Shown in pieces: positions 1 through 11,753 of a stretch of DNA of 64,000 bases. Each line of letters starts with the position of its first letter. Position 1 is the first letter of the stretch. The translations under genes and the position numbers were made by a program. The DNA lies in assembly GCF_029227915.1 (NCBI RefSeq), contig NC_079887.1, positions 28,271,650 to 28,335,649 of the forward strand. Direction: 5' to 3'. Source of the DNA: Hydractinia symbiolongicarpus (lineage: Eukaryota; Cnidaria; Hydrozoa; Anthoathecata; Hydractiniidae). The notes under the pieces were generated by a model. That model had not been told where the DNA came from and ran no database searches. It saw nothing but the letters and a program-made list of their open reading frames with translations.

Positions 1-608
1 AAAACGCATGAGACTTGTAGTTTTTAAAAATGTTTTCATTTTTGATGAGACGCTGAGTAAAAGAAGTTTAATCGCCGGCAAACGAAAACCTGCGATTTCC
101 CGTAAATCCTGGACTCGGCCCGTATAGTCAAAAGTATACAAAGAAAGTACCCAGGGAGTAAACTCATTTCCCAAACGATTTTTTAAATTATTTTTTCACC
201 ACTAAAACGCATAAGATTTGTAGTTTTTAAAAATGTTTTCACTTTTGATGGGACGCTGAATAAAAGAAGTTTAATCGCCGGCAAACGAAAATCCGCGATT
301 ACCCGTAAATCCCGGACTCGGCCCGTATAGTCAAATGTATACAAAGAAAGTACCCTGTGAATAAACTCATTTCCAGAACGATTTTTTAAATTATTTTTTC
401 ACCACTAAAACGCATCAGACTTGTAGTTTTCAAGAATTTTTTCATTTTTGATGAGACGCTGAATAAAAGCAGTTTAATCGCCGGCAAACGAAAACCCGCT
501 ATTTCCCGTAAATCCCGGCTTGGCCCGTATAGTCAAAAGTATACAAAGAAAGTACACAGGGAGTAAACTCATTTCCCGAACGATTTTTTAAATTACTTTT
601 TCACCACT

Positions 609-811
609 AAAACGCATGAGACTTTTAGTTTTCAAAAATGTTTTCATTTTTGATGAGACGCTTAATGAAAGAGGTTTAATCGCCGGCAAACGAAATCCCG
701 CGTTTTCCCGTATATCCGGGGCTTGGCCCGTATAGTCGAATGTATACAAAGAAAGTACCCAGGGAATAAACTCATTTCCCGAACGATTTTTTATATTTTT
801 TTTTCAAAACT
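609..811. repeat. CTTAATG monomer class (representative)
   Basis: The block at monomer positions 54-66 reads cttaatgaaagagg in place of ctgaataaaagaag. Most copies are followed by aatcccgcgttttcccg, ccggggcttggcccg and tcgaatg; in sub-array B they are followed by gaaaacg and cccggg. It occurs in every sub-array, usually once per HOR unit, and is probably an old branch of the family that predates the present sub-arrays. Confidence 0.75.
727..740 (-). other. CENP-B-box-like motif, one spacer base short (representative)
   Basis: On the minus strand these 14 bases read TTCGACTATACGGG, that is TTCG-N3-A-N2-CGGG. The established mammalian CENP-B box core is TTCG-N4-A-N2-CGGG, so all nine defining bases are present in order with one spacer base missing. 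The motif occurs only in monomers combining ggcccgtatag with tcgaa, mostly cttaatg-class copies. Monomers with ggcacg, tcaaaag or tcaacgg lack it. Spacing matters for CENP-B binding, and many lineages lack CENP-B or use other pogo-derived proteins, so function is unproven and chance resemblance is quite possible. Confidence 0.3.
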
Positions 812-1013
812 AAAACGCATGAGACTTGTAGTTTTCAAAAATTTTTTCATTTTTGATGAGACGCTTAATGAAAGAGGTTTAATCGCCGGAAAACGAAAAC
901 CCGCGATTTCCCTAAATCCCAGACTCGGCCCGTATAGTCAAAAGTATACAAAGAAAGTACCCAGGGAGTAAACTCATTTCCCGAACGATTTTTTAAATTA
1001 CTTTTTCACCACT

Positions 1014-1216
1014 AAAACGCATGAGACTTGTAGTTTTTAAAAATGTTTTCATTTTTGATGAGACGCTGAGTAAAAGAAGTTTAATCGCCGGCAAACGAAA
1101 ACCTGCGATTTCCCGTAAATCCTGGACTCGGCCCGTATAGTCAAAAGTATACAAAGAAAGTACCCAGGGAGTAAACTCATTTCCCAAACGATTTTTTAAA
1201 TTATTTTTTCACCACT
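1014..1216 (+). repeat. Representative monomer with internal landmarks
   Basis: A typical 203-bp copy, apparently identical to 1-203. Landmarks by monomer position: 1-20 head; 21-45 alternating A and T tracts; 51-65 variable block (ctgaataaaag, ctgagtaaaag or cttaatgaaag in different copies); 66-84 nearly invariant gtttaatcgccggcaaacg with the GCCGGC palindrome; 85-120 variable GC-rich block (cccgcg, cctgcg or tccgcg; cccggg, ccgggg, ccaggg or ccggactcgg); 121-126 cgtata; 127-133 variable tcaaaag, tcgaatg or tcaacgg; 134-150 nearly invariant gtatacaaagaaagtac; 151-157 variable; 160-169 aaactcattt; 175-200 A/T-rich tail with length-variable T tracts. One hand count gave 74 G+C of 203 and 10 CpG. 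Confidence 0.9.
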
Positions 1217-4050
1217 AAAACGCATAAGATTTGTAGTTTTTAAAAATGTTTTCACTTTTGATGAGACGGTGAATAAAAGAAGTTTAATCGCTGGCAAACG
1301 AAAACCCGCGATTTCCCGTAAATCCCGGGCTTGGCACGTATAGTCGAATGTATACAAAGAAAGTACCCTGTGAGTAAACTCATTTCCAGAACGATTTTTT
1401 AAATTATTTTTTCACCACTAAAACGCATAAGACTTGTAGTTTTTAAAAATGTTTTCATTTTTGATGAGACGCTGAATAAAAGCAGTTTAATCGCCGGCAA
1501 ACTAAAACCCGCGATTTCCCGTAAATCCGGGGCTTGGCCCGTATAGTCAAAAGTATACAAAGAAAGTACCCAGGGACTAAACTCATTTCCCGAACGATTT
1601 TTTAAATTATTTTTTCACCACTAAAACGCATGAGACTTGTAGTTTTCAAAAATGTTTTCATTTTTGATGAGACGCAGAATAAAAGCAGTTTAATCGCCGG
1701 CAAACGAAAACCTGCGATTTTCCTAAATCCCGGACTCGGCCCGTATAGTCAAAAGTATACAAAGAAAGTACCCAGGGAGTAAACTCATTTCCAGAACGAT
1801 TTTTTAAATTATTTTTTCACCACTAAACGCATGAGACTTGTAGTTTTCAAAAATATTTTTATATTTGATGTGACGCTGAATAAAAGAAGTTTAATCGCCG
1901 GCAAACGAAAATCCGCGAGTTCCCGTAAATCCCGGACTCGGCCCGTATAGTCAAAAGTATACAAAGAAAGTACCCAGGGAGTAAACTCATTTCCCGAACG
2001 ATTTTTGAAATTATTTTTTCACCACTAAAACGCATAAGACTTGTAGTTTTTAAAAATGTTTTCATTTTTGATGAGACGCTGAATAAAAGAAGTTTAATCG
2101 CCGGCAAACGAAAACCCGCGATTTCCCGTAAATCCCGGCTTGGCCCGTATAGTCAAAAGTATACAAAGCAAGTACCCAGGGAGTAAACTCATTTCCCGAA
2201 CGATTTATTAAATTACTTTTTCACCTCTAAAACGCATGAGACTTGTAGTTTTTAAAAATGTTTTCATTTTTGATGAGACGCTGAGTAAAAGAAGTTTAAT
2301 CGCCGGCAAACGAAAACCTGCGATTTCCCGTAAATCCTGGACTCGGCCCGTATAGTCAAAAGTATACAAAAAAAGTACCCAGGGTGTAAACTCATTTCCC
2401 AAACGATTTTTTAAATTATTTTTTCACCACTAAAACGCATAAGACTTGTAGTTTTTAAAAATGTTTTCATTTTTGATGAGACGCTGAATAAAAGAAGTTT
2501 AATCGCCGGCAAACGAAAACCCGCGATTTCCCGTAAATCCCGTCTTGGCCCGTATAGTCAAAAGTATACAAAGAAAGTACCCAGGGAGTAAACTCAATTC
2601 CCGAACGATTTTTTAAATTATTTTTTCACCACTAAAACGCATGAGAATTTTAGTTTTCAAAAATGTTTTCATTTTTGATGAGACGCTGAATAAAAGCAGT
2701 TTAATCGCCGGCAAACGAAAACCTGCGATTTCCCTAAATCCCAGACTCGGCCCGTATAGTCAAAAGTATACAAAGAAAGTACCCAGGGAGTAAACTCATT
2801 TCCCAAACGATTTTTTAAATTATTTTTTCACCACTAAAACGCATAAGACTTGTAGTTTTTAAAAATGTTTTCATTTTTGATGAGACGCTGAATAAAAGAA
2901 GTTTAATCGCCGGCAAACGAAAACCCGCGATTTCCCGTAAATCCTGCGCTTGGCCCGTATAGTCAAAAGTATACAAAGAAAGTACCCAGGGAGTAAACTC
3001 ATTTCCCGAACGATTTTTTATATTATTTTTTTACCACTAAACGCATGAGACTTGTAGTTATCAAAAATATTTTCATTTTTGATGAGACGCTGAATAAAAG
3101 AAGTTTAATCGCCGGCAAACGAAAACCCGCGATTTCCCGTAAATCCTGCGCTTGGCCCGTATAGTCAAAAGTATACAAAGAAAGTACCCAGGGAGTAAAC
3201 TCATTTCCCGAACGATTTTTTATATTATTTTTTTACCACTAAACGCATGAGACTTGTAGTTTTCAAAAATGTTTTCATATTTGATGGGACGCTGAATAAA
3301 AGAAGTTTAATCGCCGGCAAACGAAAATCCGCGATAACCCGTAAATCCCGGACTCGGCCCGTATAGTCAAAAGTATACAAAGAAAGTACCCAGGGAGTAA
3401 ACTCATTTCCCGAACGATTTTTTAAATTATTTTTTCACCACTAAAACGCATGAGACTTGTAGTTTTCAAAAATGTTTTCATTTTTGATGAGACGCTTAAT
3501 GAAAGAGGTTTAATCGCCGGCAAACGAAGTCCCGCGTTTTCCCGTATATCCGGGGCTTGGCCCGTATAGTCGAATGTATTCAAAGAAAGTACCCAGGGAG
3601 TAAACTCATTTCCCGAACGATTTTTTAAATTTTTTTTTCAAAACTAAAACGCATGAGACTTGTAGTTTTTAAAAATGTTTTCATTTTTGATGAGACGCTG
3701 AATAAAAGAAGTTTAATCGCCGGCAAACGAAAACCCGCGATTTCCCGTAAATCCCGGCTTGGTCCGTATAGTCAAAAGTATACAAAGAAAGTACCCAGGG
3801 AGTAAACTCATTTCCCGAACGATTTTTTAAATTATTTTTTCACCAGTAAAACGCATGAGACTTGTAGTTTTCAAAAATGTTTTCATTTTTGATGAGACGC
3901 TAAATAAAAGAAGTTTAATCGCCGGCAAACGAAAACCCGCGATTTCCCGTAAATCCCGGGCTTGGCACGTATAGTCGAATGTATACAAAGAAAGTACCCT
4001 GTGAGTAAACTCATTTCCAGAACGATTTTTTAAATTATTTTTTCACCACT

Positions 4051-4455
4051 AAAGCCCATGAGACTTGTAGTTTTTAAAAATGTTTTCATATTTGATAAGA
4101 CGCTGAATAAAAGAAGTTTAATCGCCGGCAAACGAAAACCCGCGATTTCCCGTAAATCCCGGGCTTGGCACGTATAGTCGAATGTATACAAAGAAAGTAC
4201 CCTATGAGTAAACTCATTTCCAGAACGATTTTTTAAATTATTTTTTCACCACTAAAGCCCATGAGACTTGTAGTTTTTAAAAATGTTTTCATTTTTGATG
4301 AGACGCTGAATAAAAGAAGTTTAATCGCCGGCAAACGAAAACCCGCGATTTCCGTAAATCCCGGCTTGGCCCGTATAGTCGAAAGTATACAAAGAAAGTA
4401 CCCAGGGAGTAAACTCATTTCCCGAACGATTTTTTAAATTATTTTTTCACCACTA
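4051..4455. repeat. Paired aaagccc-head monomers (block marker)
   Basis: Two consecutive monomers begin aaagcccatgag where most have aaaacgcatgag. The first usually has catatttgataag; the second has a one-base loss in gatttccgtaaatc. The pair recurs at 7700/7903, 9119/9322, 11754/11957 and 14389/14592, and a single such head occurs at 27561. The pair is the clearest marker of block boundaries in sub-array B. Confidence 0.85.
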
Positions 4456-4860
4456 AAACGCATGAGACTTGTAGTTTTCAAAAATGTTTTCATTTTTGAT
4501 GAGACGCTGAATAAAAGCAACTTAATCGCCGGCAAACGAAAACCTGCGATTTCCCGTAAATCCGGGGCTTGGCCCGTATAGTCGAATGTATACAAAGAAA
4601 GTACCCAGGGAGTAAACTCATTTCCCAAACGATTTTTTAAATTTTTTTTTCACCACTAAAACGCATAAGACTTGTATTTTTCAAAAATGTTTTCATTTTT
4701 GATGAGACGCTTAATGAAAGAGGTTTAATCGCCGGAAAACGAAAACCCGCGATTTCCCGTAAATCCCGGGCTTAGCCCGTATAGTCGAATGTATAAAAAG
4801 AAAGTACCCTGTGAGTAAACTCATTTCCAGAACGATTTTTTAAATTATTCCTTCACCACT

Positions 4861-5063
4861 AAAACGCATAAGACTTGTAGTTTTCAAAAATGTTTTCATT
4901 TTTGATGAGACGCTGAATAAAAGAAGTTTAATCGCCGGCAAACGAAAACCCGCGATTTCCCGTAAATCCAGGGCTTGGCCCGTATAGTCAAAAGTATACA
5001 AAGATGGTACCCAGGGAGTAAACTCATTTCCCGAACGATTTTTTAAATTATTTTTTCACCACT
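4861..5063. repeat. GGTACC (KpnI-site) monomer class
   Basis: In this monomer the usual caaagaaagtaccc reads caaagatggtaccc, creating a GGTACC site, always together with ccagggcttgg and tcaaaag. I count ten copies of the signature, near 5004, 5407, 6016, 7234, 8653, 10272, 13111, 13720, 15340 and 17366, and none further right. The related ccaggg monomers after 28.8 kb keep agaaagtaccc. Several spacings are exact monomer multiples (for example 609, 1419, 2026). Confidence 0.85.
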
Positions 5064-6685
5064 AAAACGCATGAGACTTGTAGTTTTCAAAAATGTTTTC
5101 ATTTTTGATGAGACGCTGAATAAAAGAAGTTTAATCGCCGGCAAACGAAAACCCGCGATTTCCCGTAAATCCCGGCTTGGCCCGTATAGTCGAATGTATA
5201 CAAAGAAAGTACCCTGTGAGTAAACTCATTTCCAGAACGATTTTTTAAATTATTCTTTCACCACTAAAACGCATAAGACTTGTAGTTTTCAAAAATGTTT
5301 TCATTTTTGATGAGACGCTGAATAAAAGAAGTTTAATCGCCGGCAAACGAAAACCCGCGATTTCCCGTAAATCCAGGGCTTGGCCCGTATAGTCAAAAGT
5401 ATACAAAGATGGTACCCAGGGAGTAAACTCATTTCCCGAACGATTTTTTAAATTATTTTTTCACCACTAAAACGCATGAGACTTGTAGTTTTCAAAAATG
5501 TTTTCATTTTTGATGAGACGCTGAATAAAAGAAGTTTAATCGCCGGCAAACGAAAACCCGCGATTTCCCGTAAATCCCGGCTTGGCCCGTATAGTCAAAA
5601 GTATACAAAGAAAGTACCCAGGGAGTAAACTCATTTCCCGAACGATTTTTTAAATTATTTTTTCACCAGTAAAACGCATGAGACTTGTAGTTTTCAAAAA
5701 TGTTTTCATTTTTGATGAGACGCTGAATAAAAGAAGTTTAATCGCCGGCAAACGAAAACCCGCGATTTCCCGTAAATCCCGGGCTTGGCACGTATAGTCG
5801 TATGTATACAAAGAAAGTACCCTGTGAGTAAACTCATTTCCAGAACGATTTTTTAAATTATTCTTTCACCACTAAAACGCATAAGACTTGTAGTTTTCAA
5901 AAATGTTTTCATTTTTGATGAGACGCTGAATAAAAGAAGTTTATTCGCCGGCAAACGAAAACCCGCGATTTCCCGTAAATCCAGGGCTTGGCCCGTATAG
6001 TCAAAAGTATACAAAGATGGTACCCAGGGAGTAAACTCATTTCCCGAACGATTTTTTAAATTATTTTTTCACCACTAAAACGCATGAGACTTGTAGTTTT
6101 CAAAAATGTTTTCATTTTTGATGAGACGCTTAATGAAAGAGGTTTAATCGCCGGCAAACGAAAACCCGCGATTTCCCGTAAATCCCGGGCTTGGCCCGTA
6201 TAGTCGAATGTATACAAAGAAAGTACCCTGTGAATAAACTCATTTCCAGAACGATTTTTTAAATTATTTTTTCACCACTAAAACGCATCAGACTTGTAGT
6301 TTTTAAAAATGTTTTCATTTTTGATGAGACGCTGAATAAAAGAAGTTTAATCGCCGGCAAACGAAAACCCGCGATTTCCCGTAAATCCCGGCTTGGCCCG
6401 TATAGTCAAAAGTATACAAAGAAAGTACCCAGGGAGTAAACTCATTTCCCGAACGATTTTTTAAATTATTTTTTCACCAGTAAAACGCATGAGACTTGTA
6501 GTTTTCAAAAATGTTTTCATTTTTGATGAGACGCTGAATAAAAGAAGTTTAATCGCCGGCAAACGAAAACCCGCGATTTCCCGTAAATCCCGGGCTTGGC
6601 ACGTATAGTCAAAAGTATACAAAGAAAGTACCCAGGGAGTAAACTCATTTCCCGAACGATTTTTTAAATTATTTTTTCACCACTA

Positions 6686-9523
6686 AAACGCATGAGACTT
6701 GTAGTTTTCAAAAATGTTTTCATTTTTGATGAGACGCTTAATGAAAGAGGTTTAATCGCCGGAAAACGAAAACCCGCGATTTCCCGTAAATCCCGGGCTT
6801 AGCCCGTATAGTCGAATGTATACAAAGAAAGTACCCTGTGAGTAAACTCATTTCCAGAACGATTTTTTAAATTATTCTTTCACCACTAAAACGCATAAGA
6901 CTTGTAGTTTTCAAAAATGTTTTCATTTTTGATGAGACGCTGAATAAAAGAAGTTTAATCGCCGGCAAACGAAAACCCGCGATTTCCCGTAAATCCCGGG
7001 CTTGGCACGTATAGTCGTATGTATACAAAGAAAGTACCCTGTGAGTAAACTCATTTCCAGAACGATTTTTTAAATTATTCTTTCACCACTAAAACGCATA
7101 AGACTTGTAGTTTTCAAAAATGTTTTCATTTTTGATGAGACGCTGAATAAAAGAAGTTTATTCGCCGGCAAACGAAAACCCGCGATTTCCCGTAAATCCA
7201 GGGCTTGGCCCGTATAGTCAAAAGTATACAAAGATGGTACCCAGGGAGTAAACTCATTTCCCGAACGATTTTTTAAATTATTTTTTCACCACTAAAACGC
7301 ATGAGACTTGTAGTTTTCAAAAATGTTTTCATTTTTGATGAGACGCTTAATGAAAGAGGTTTAATCGCCGGAAAACGAAAACCCGCGATTTCCCGTAAAT
7401 CCCGGGCTTGGCCCGTATAGTCGAATGTATACAAAGAAAGTACCCTGTGAATAAACTCATTTCCAGAACGATTTTTTAAATTATTTTTTCACCACTAAAA
7501 CGCATCAGACTTGTAGTTTTTAAAAATGTTTTCATTTTTGATGAGACGCTAAATAAAAGAAGTTTAATCGCCGGCAAACGAAAACCCGCGATTTCCCGTA
7601 AATCCCGGGCTTGGCACGTATAGTTGAATGTATACAAAGAAAGTACCCTGTGAGTAAACTCATTTCCAGAACGATTTTTTAAATTATTTTTTCACAACTA
7701 AAGCCCATGAGACTTGTAGTTTTTAAAAATGTTTTCATATTTGATAAGACGCTGAATAAAAGAAGTTTAATCGCCGGCAAACGAAAACCCGCGATTTCCC
7801 GTAAATCCCGGGCTTGGCACGTATAGTCGAATGTATACAAAGAAAGTACCCTGTGAGTAAACTCATTTCCAGAACGATTTTTTAAATTATTTTTTCACCA
7901 CTAAAGCCCATGAGACTTGTAGTTTTTAAAAATGTTTTCATTTTTGATGAGACGCTGAATAAAAGAAGTTTAATCGCCGGCAAACGAAAACCCGCGATTT
8001 CCGTAAATCCCGGCTTGGCCCGTATAGTCAAAAGTATACAAAGAAAGTACCCAGGGAGTAAACTCATTTCCCGAACGATTTTTTAAATTATTTTTTCACC
8101 ACTAAAACGCATGAGACTTGTAGTTTTCAAAAATGTTTTCATTTTTGATGAGACGCTGAATAAAAGCAGTTTAATCGCCGGAAAACGAAAACCCGCGATT
8201 TCCCGTAAATCCCGGGCTTAGCCCGTATAGTCGAATGTATACAAAGAAAGTACCCTGTGAGTAAACTCATTTCCAGAACGATTTTTTAAATTATTCTTTC
8301 ACCACTAAAACGCATAAGACTTGTAGTTTTCAAAAATGTTTTCATTTTTGATGAGACGCTGAATAAAAGAAGTTTAATCGCCGGCAAACGAAAACCCGCG
8401 ATTTCCCGTAAATCCCGGGCTTGGCACGTATAGTCGTATGTATACAAAGAAAGTACCCTGTGAGTAAACTCATTTCCAGAACGATTTTTTAAATTATTCT
8501 TTCACCACTAAAACGCATAAGACTTGTAGTTTTCAAAAATGTTTTCATTTTTGATGAGACGCTGAATAAAAGAAGTTTATTCGCCGGCAAACGAAAACCC
8601 GCGATTTCCCGTAAATCCAGGGCTTGGCCCGTATAGTCAAAAGTATACAAAGATGGTACCCAGGGAGTAAACTCATTTCCCGAACGATTTTTTAAATTAT
8701 TTTTTCACCACTAAAACGCATGAGACTTGTAGTTTTCAAAAATGTTTTCATTTTTGATGAGACGCTTAATGAAAGAGGTTTAATCGCCGGAAAACGAAAA
8801 CCCGCGATTTCCCGTAAATCCCGGGCTTGGCCCGTATAGTCGAATGTATACAAAGAAAGTACCCTGTGAATAAACTCATTTCCAGAACGATTTTTTAAAT
8901 TATTTTTTCACCACTAAAACGCATCAGACTTGTAGTTTTTAAAAATGTTTTCATTTTTGATGAGACGCTAAATAAAAGAAGTTTAATCGCCGGCAAACGA
9001 AAACCCGCGATTTCCCGTAAATCCCGGGCTTGGCACGTATAGTTGAATGTATACAAAGAAAGTACCCTGTGAGTAAACTCATTTCCAGAACGATTTTTTA
9101 AATTATTTTTTCACCACTAAAGCCCATGAGACTTGTAGTTTTTAAAAATGTTTTCATATTTGATAAGACGCTGAATAAAAGAAGTTTAATCGCCGGCAAA
9201 CGAAAACCCGCGATTTCCCGTAAATCCCGGGCTTGGCACGTATAGTCGAATGTATACAAAGAAAGTACCCTGTGAGTAAACTCATTTCCAGAACGATTTT
9301 TTAAATTATTTTTTCACCACTAAAGCCCATGAGACTTGTAGTTTTTAAAAATGTTTTCATTTTTGATGAGACGCTGAATAAAAGAAGTTTAATCGCCGGC
9401 AAACGAAAACCCGCGATTTCCGTAAATCCCGGCTTGGCCCGTATAGTCAAAAGTATACAAAGAAAGTACCCAGGGAGTAAACTCATTTCCCGAACGATTT
9501 TTTAAATTATTTTTTCACCACTA
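6686..9523. repeat. Tandem pair of a 7-monomer (1419-bp) unit
   Basis: Monomer order cttagcccg, tcgtatg, tttattcgcc/GGTACC, cttaatg, catcagac with gctaaat, aaagccc-1, aaagccc-2 is seen twice in a row. The tcgtatg marker lies at about 7012 and 8431, exactly 1419 bp apart, and the aaagccc heads at 7700 and 9119 show the same offset. The next block (from about 9525) starts with a different monomer (cctgcg, tttcccaaac), so the pair ends there. The first monomer differs between copies in its head (cttaatg versus ctgaataaaagcag), which places the duplication edge inside it. Confidence 0.8.
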
Positions 9524-11753
9524 AAACGCATGAGACTTGTAGTTTTCAAAAATGTTTTCATTTTTGATGAGACGCTGAATAAAAGCAGTTTAATCGCCGG
9601 CAAACGAAAACCTGCGATTTCCCGTAAATCCGGGGCTTGGCCCGTATAGTCGAATGTATACAAAGAAAGTACCCAGGGAGTAAACTCATTTCCCAAACGA
9701 TTTTTTAAATTTTTTTTTCACCACTAAAACGCATGAGACTTGTATTTTTCAAAAATGTTTTCATTTTTGATGAGACGCTTAATGAAAGAGGTTTAATCGC
9801 CGGAAAACGAAAACCCGCGATTTCCCGTAAATCCCGGGCTTAGCCCGTATAGTCGAATGTATACAAAGAAAGTACCCTGTGAGTAAACTCATTTCCAGAA
9901 CGATTTTTTAAATTATTTTTTCACCAGTAAAACGCATGAGACTTGTAGTTTTCAAAAATGTTTTCATTTTTGATGAGACGCTGAATAAAAGAAGTTTAAT
10001 CGCCGGCAAACGAAAACCCGCGATTTCCCGTAAATCCCAAGTTGGCACGTATAGTCGTATGTATACAAAGAAAGTACCCTGTGAGTAAACTCATTTCCAG
10101 AACGATTTTTTAAATTATTCTTTCACCACTAAAACGCATAAGACTTGTAGTTTTCAAAAATGTTTTCATTTTTGATGAGACGCTGAATAAAAGAAGTTTA
10201 TTCGCCGGCAAACGAAAACCCGCGATTTCCCGTAAATCCAGGGCTTGGCCCGTATAGTCAAAAGTATACAAAGATGGTACCCAGGGAGTAAACTCATTTC
10301 CCGAACGATTTTTTAAATTATTTTTTCACCACTAAAACGCATGAGACTTGTAGTTTTCAAAAATGTTTTCATTTTTGATGAGACGCTTAATGAAAGAGGT
10401 TTAATCGCGGGAAAACGAAAACCCGCGATTTCCCGTAAATCCCGGGCTTGGCCCGTATAGTCGAATGTATACAAAGAAAGTACCCTGTGAATAAACTCAT
10501 TTCCAGAACGATTTTTTAAATTATTTTTTCACCACTAAAACGCATCAGACTTGTAGTTTTTAAAAATGTTTTCATTTTTGATGAGACGCTGAATAAAAGA
10601 AGTTTAATCGCCGGCAAACGAAAACCCGCGATTTCCCGTAAATCCCGGCTTGGCCCGTATAGTCAAAAGTATACAAAGAAAGTACCCAGGGAGTAAACTC
10701 ATTTCCCGAACGATTTTTTAAATTATTTTTTCACCAGTAAAACGCATGAGACTTGTAGTTTTCAAAAATGTTTTCATTTTTGATGAGACGCTGAATAAAA
10801 GAAGTTTAATCGCCGGCAAACGAAAACCCGCGATTTCCCGTAAATCCCGGGCTTGGCACGTATAGTCAAAAGTATACAAAGAAAGTACCCAGGGAGTAAA
10901 CTCATTTCCCGAACGATTTTTTAAATTATTTTTTCACCACTAAAACGCATGAGACTTGTAGTTTTCAAAAATGTTTTCATTTTTGATGAGACGCTAAATG
11001 AAAGAGGTTTAATCGCCGGAAAACGAAAACCCGCGATTTCCCGTAAATCCCGGGCTTAGCCCGTATAGTCGAATGTATACAAAGAAAGTACCCTGTGAGT
11101 AAACTCATTTCCAGAACGATTTTTTAAATTATTCTTTCACCACTAAAACGCATAAGACTTGTAGTTTTCAAAAATGTTTTCATTTTTGATGAGACGCTGA
11201 ATAAAAGAAGTTTAATCGCCGGCAAACGAAAACCCGCGATTTCCCGTAAATCCCGGGCTTGGCACGTATAGTCGTATGTATACAAAGAAAGTACCCTGTG
11301 AGTAAACTCATTTCCAGAACGATTTTTTAAATTATTCTTTCACCACTAAAACGCATGAGACTTGTAGTTTTCAAAAATGTTTTCATTTTTGATGAGACGC
11401 TTAATGAAAGAGGTTTAATCACCGGAAAACGAAAACCCGCGATTTCCCGTAAATCCCGGGCTTGGCCCGTATAGTCGAATGTATACAAAGAAAGTACCCT
11501 GTGAATAAACTCATTTCCAGAACGATTTTTTAAATTATTTTTTCACCACTAAAACGCATCAGACTTGTAGTTTTTAAAAATGTTTTCATTTTTGATGAGA
11601 CGCTAAATAAAAAAAGTTTAATCGCCGGCAAACGAAAACCCGCGATTTCCCGTAAATCCCGGGCTTGGCACATATAGTTGAATGTATACAAAGAAAGTAC
11701 CCTGTGAGTAAACTCATTTCCAGAACGATTTTTTAAATTATTTTTTCACCACT

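Larger units (their letters stand above)
1..3847. repeat. Sub-array A: diverse monomers without a strict HOR
   Basis: About 19 monomers with many private substitutions and no clean higher-order period. One class (gctgagtaaaag with cctggactcgg) occurs at 1, 1014 and 2229, that is 5 and then 6 monomers apart. It is followed at 204 and 1217 by a class with cacttttgatg. Monomers ending in tttcaaaact, where most copies have tttcaccact, occur near 804 and 3628. High heterogeneity with weak order is typical of satellite flanks or older layers, so the array edge could lie to the left. That is inference; no flank is visible. Confidence 0.75.

Noticed and set aside
66-84. GTTT/GCCGGC/AAAC as a strong hairpin or cruciform
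   Set aside because: The dyad is asymmetric (four bases on one side of GCCGGC, none on the other) and the arms are only four bases, so stable extrusion is unlikely. It is kept only as a conserved segment.
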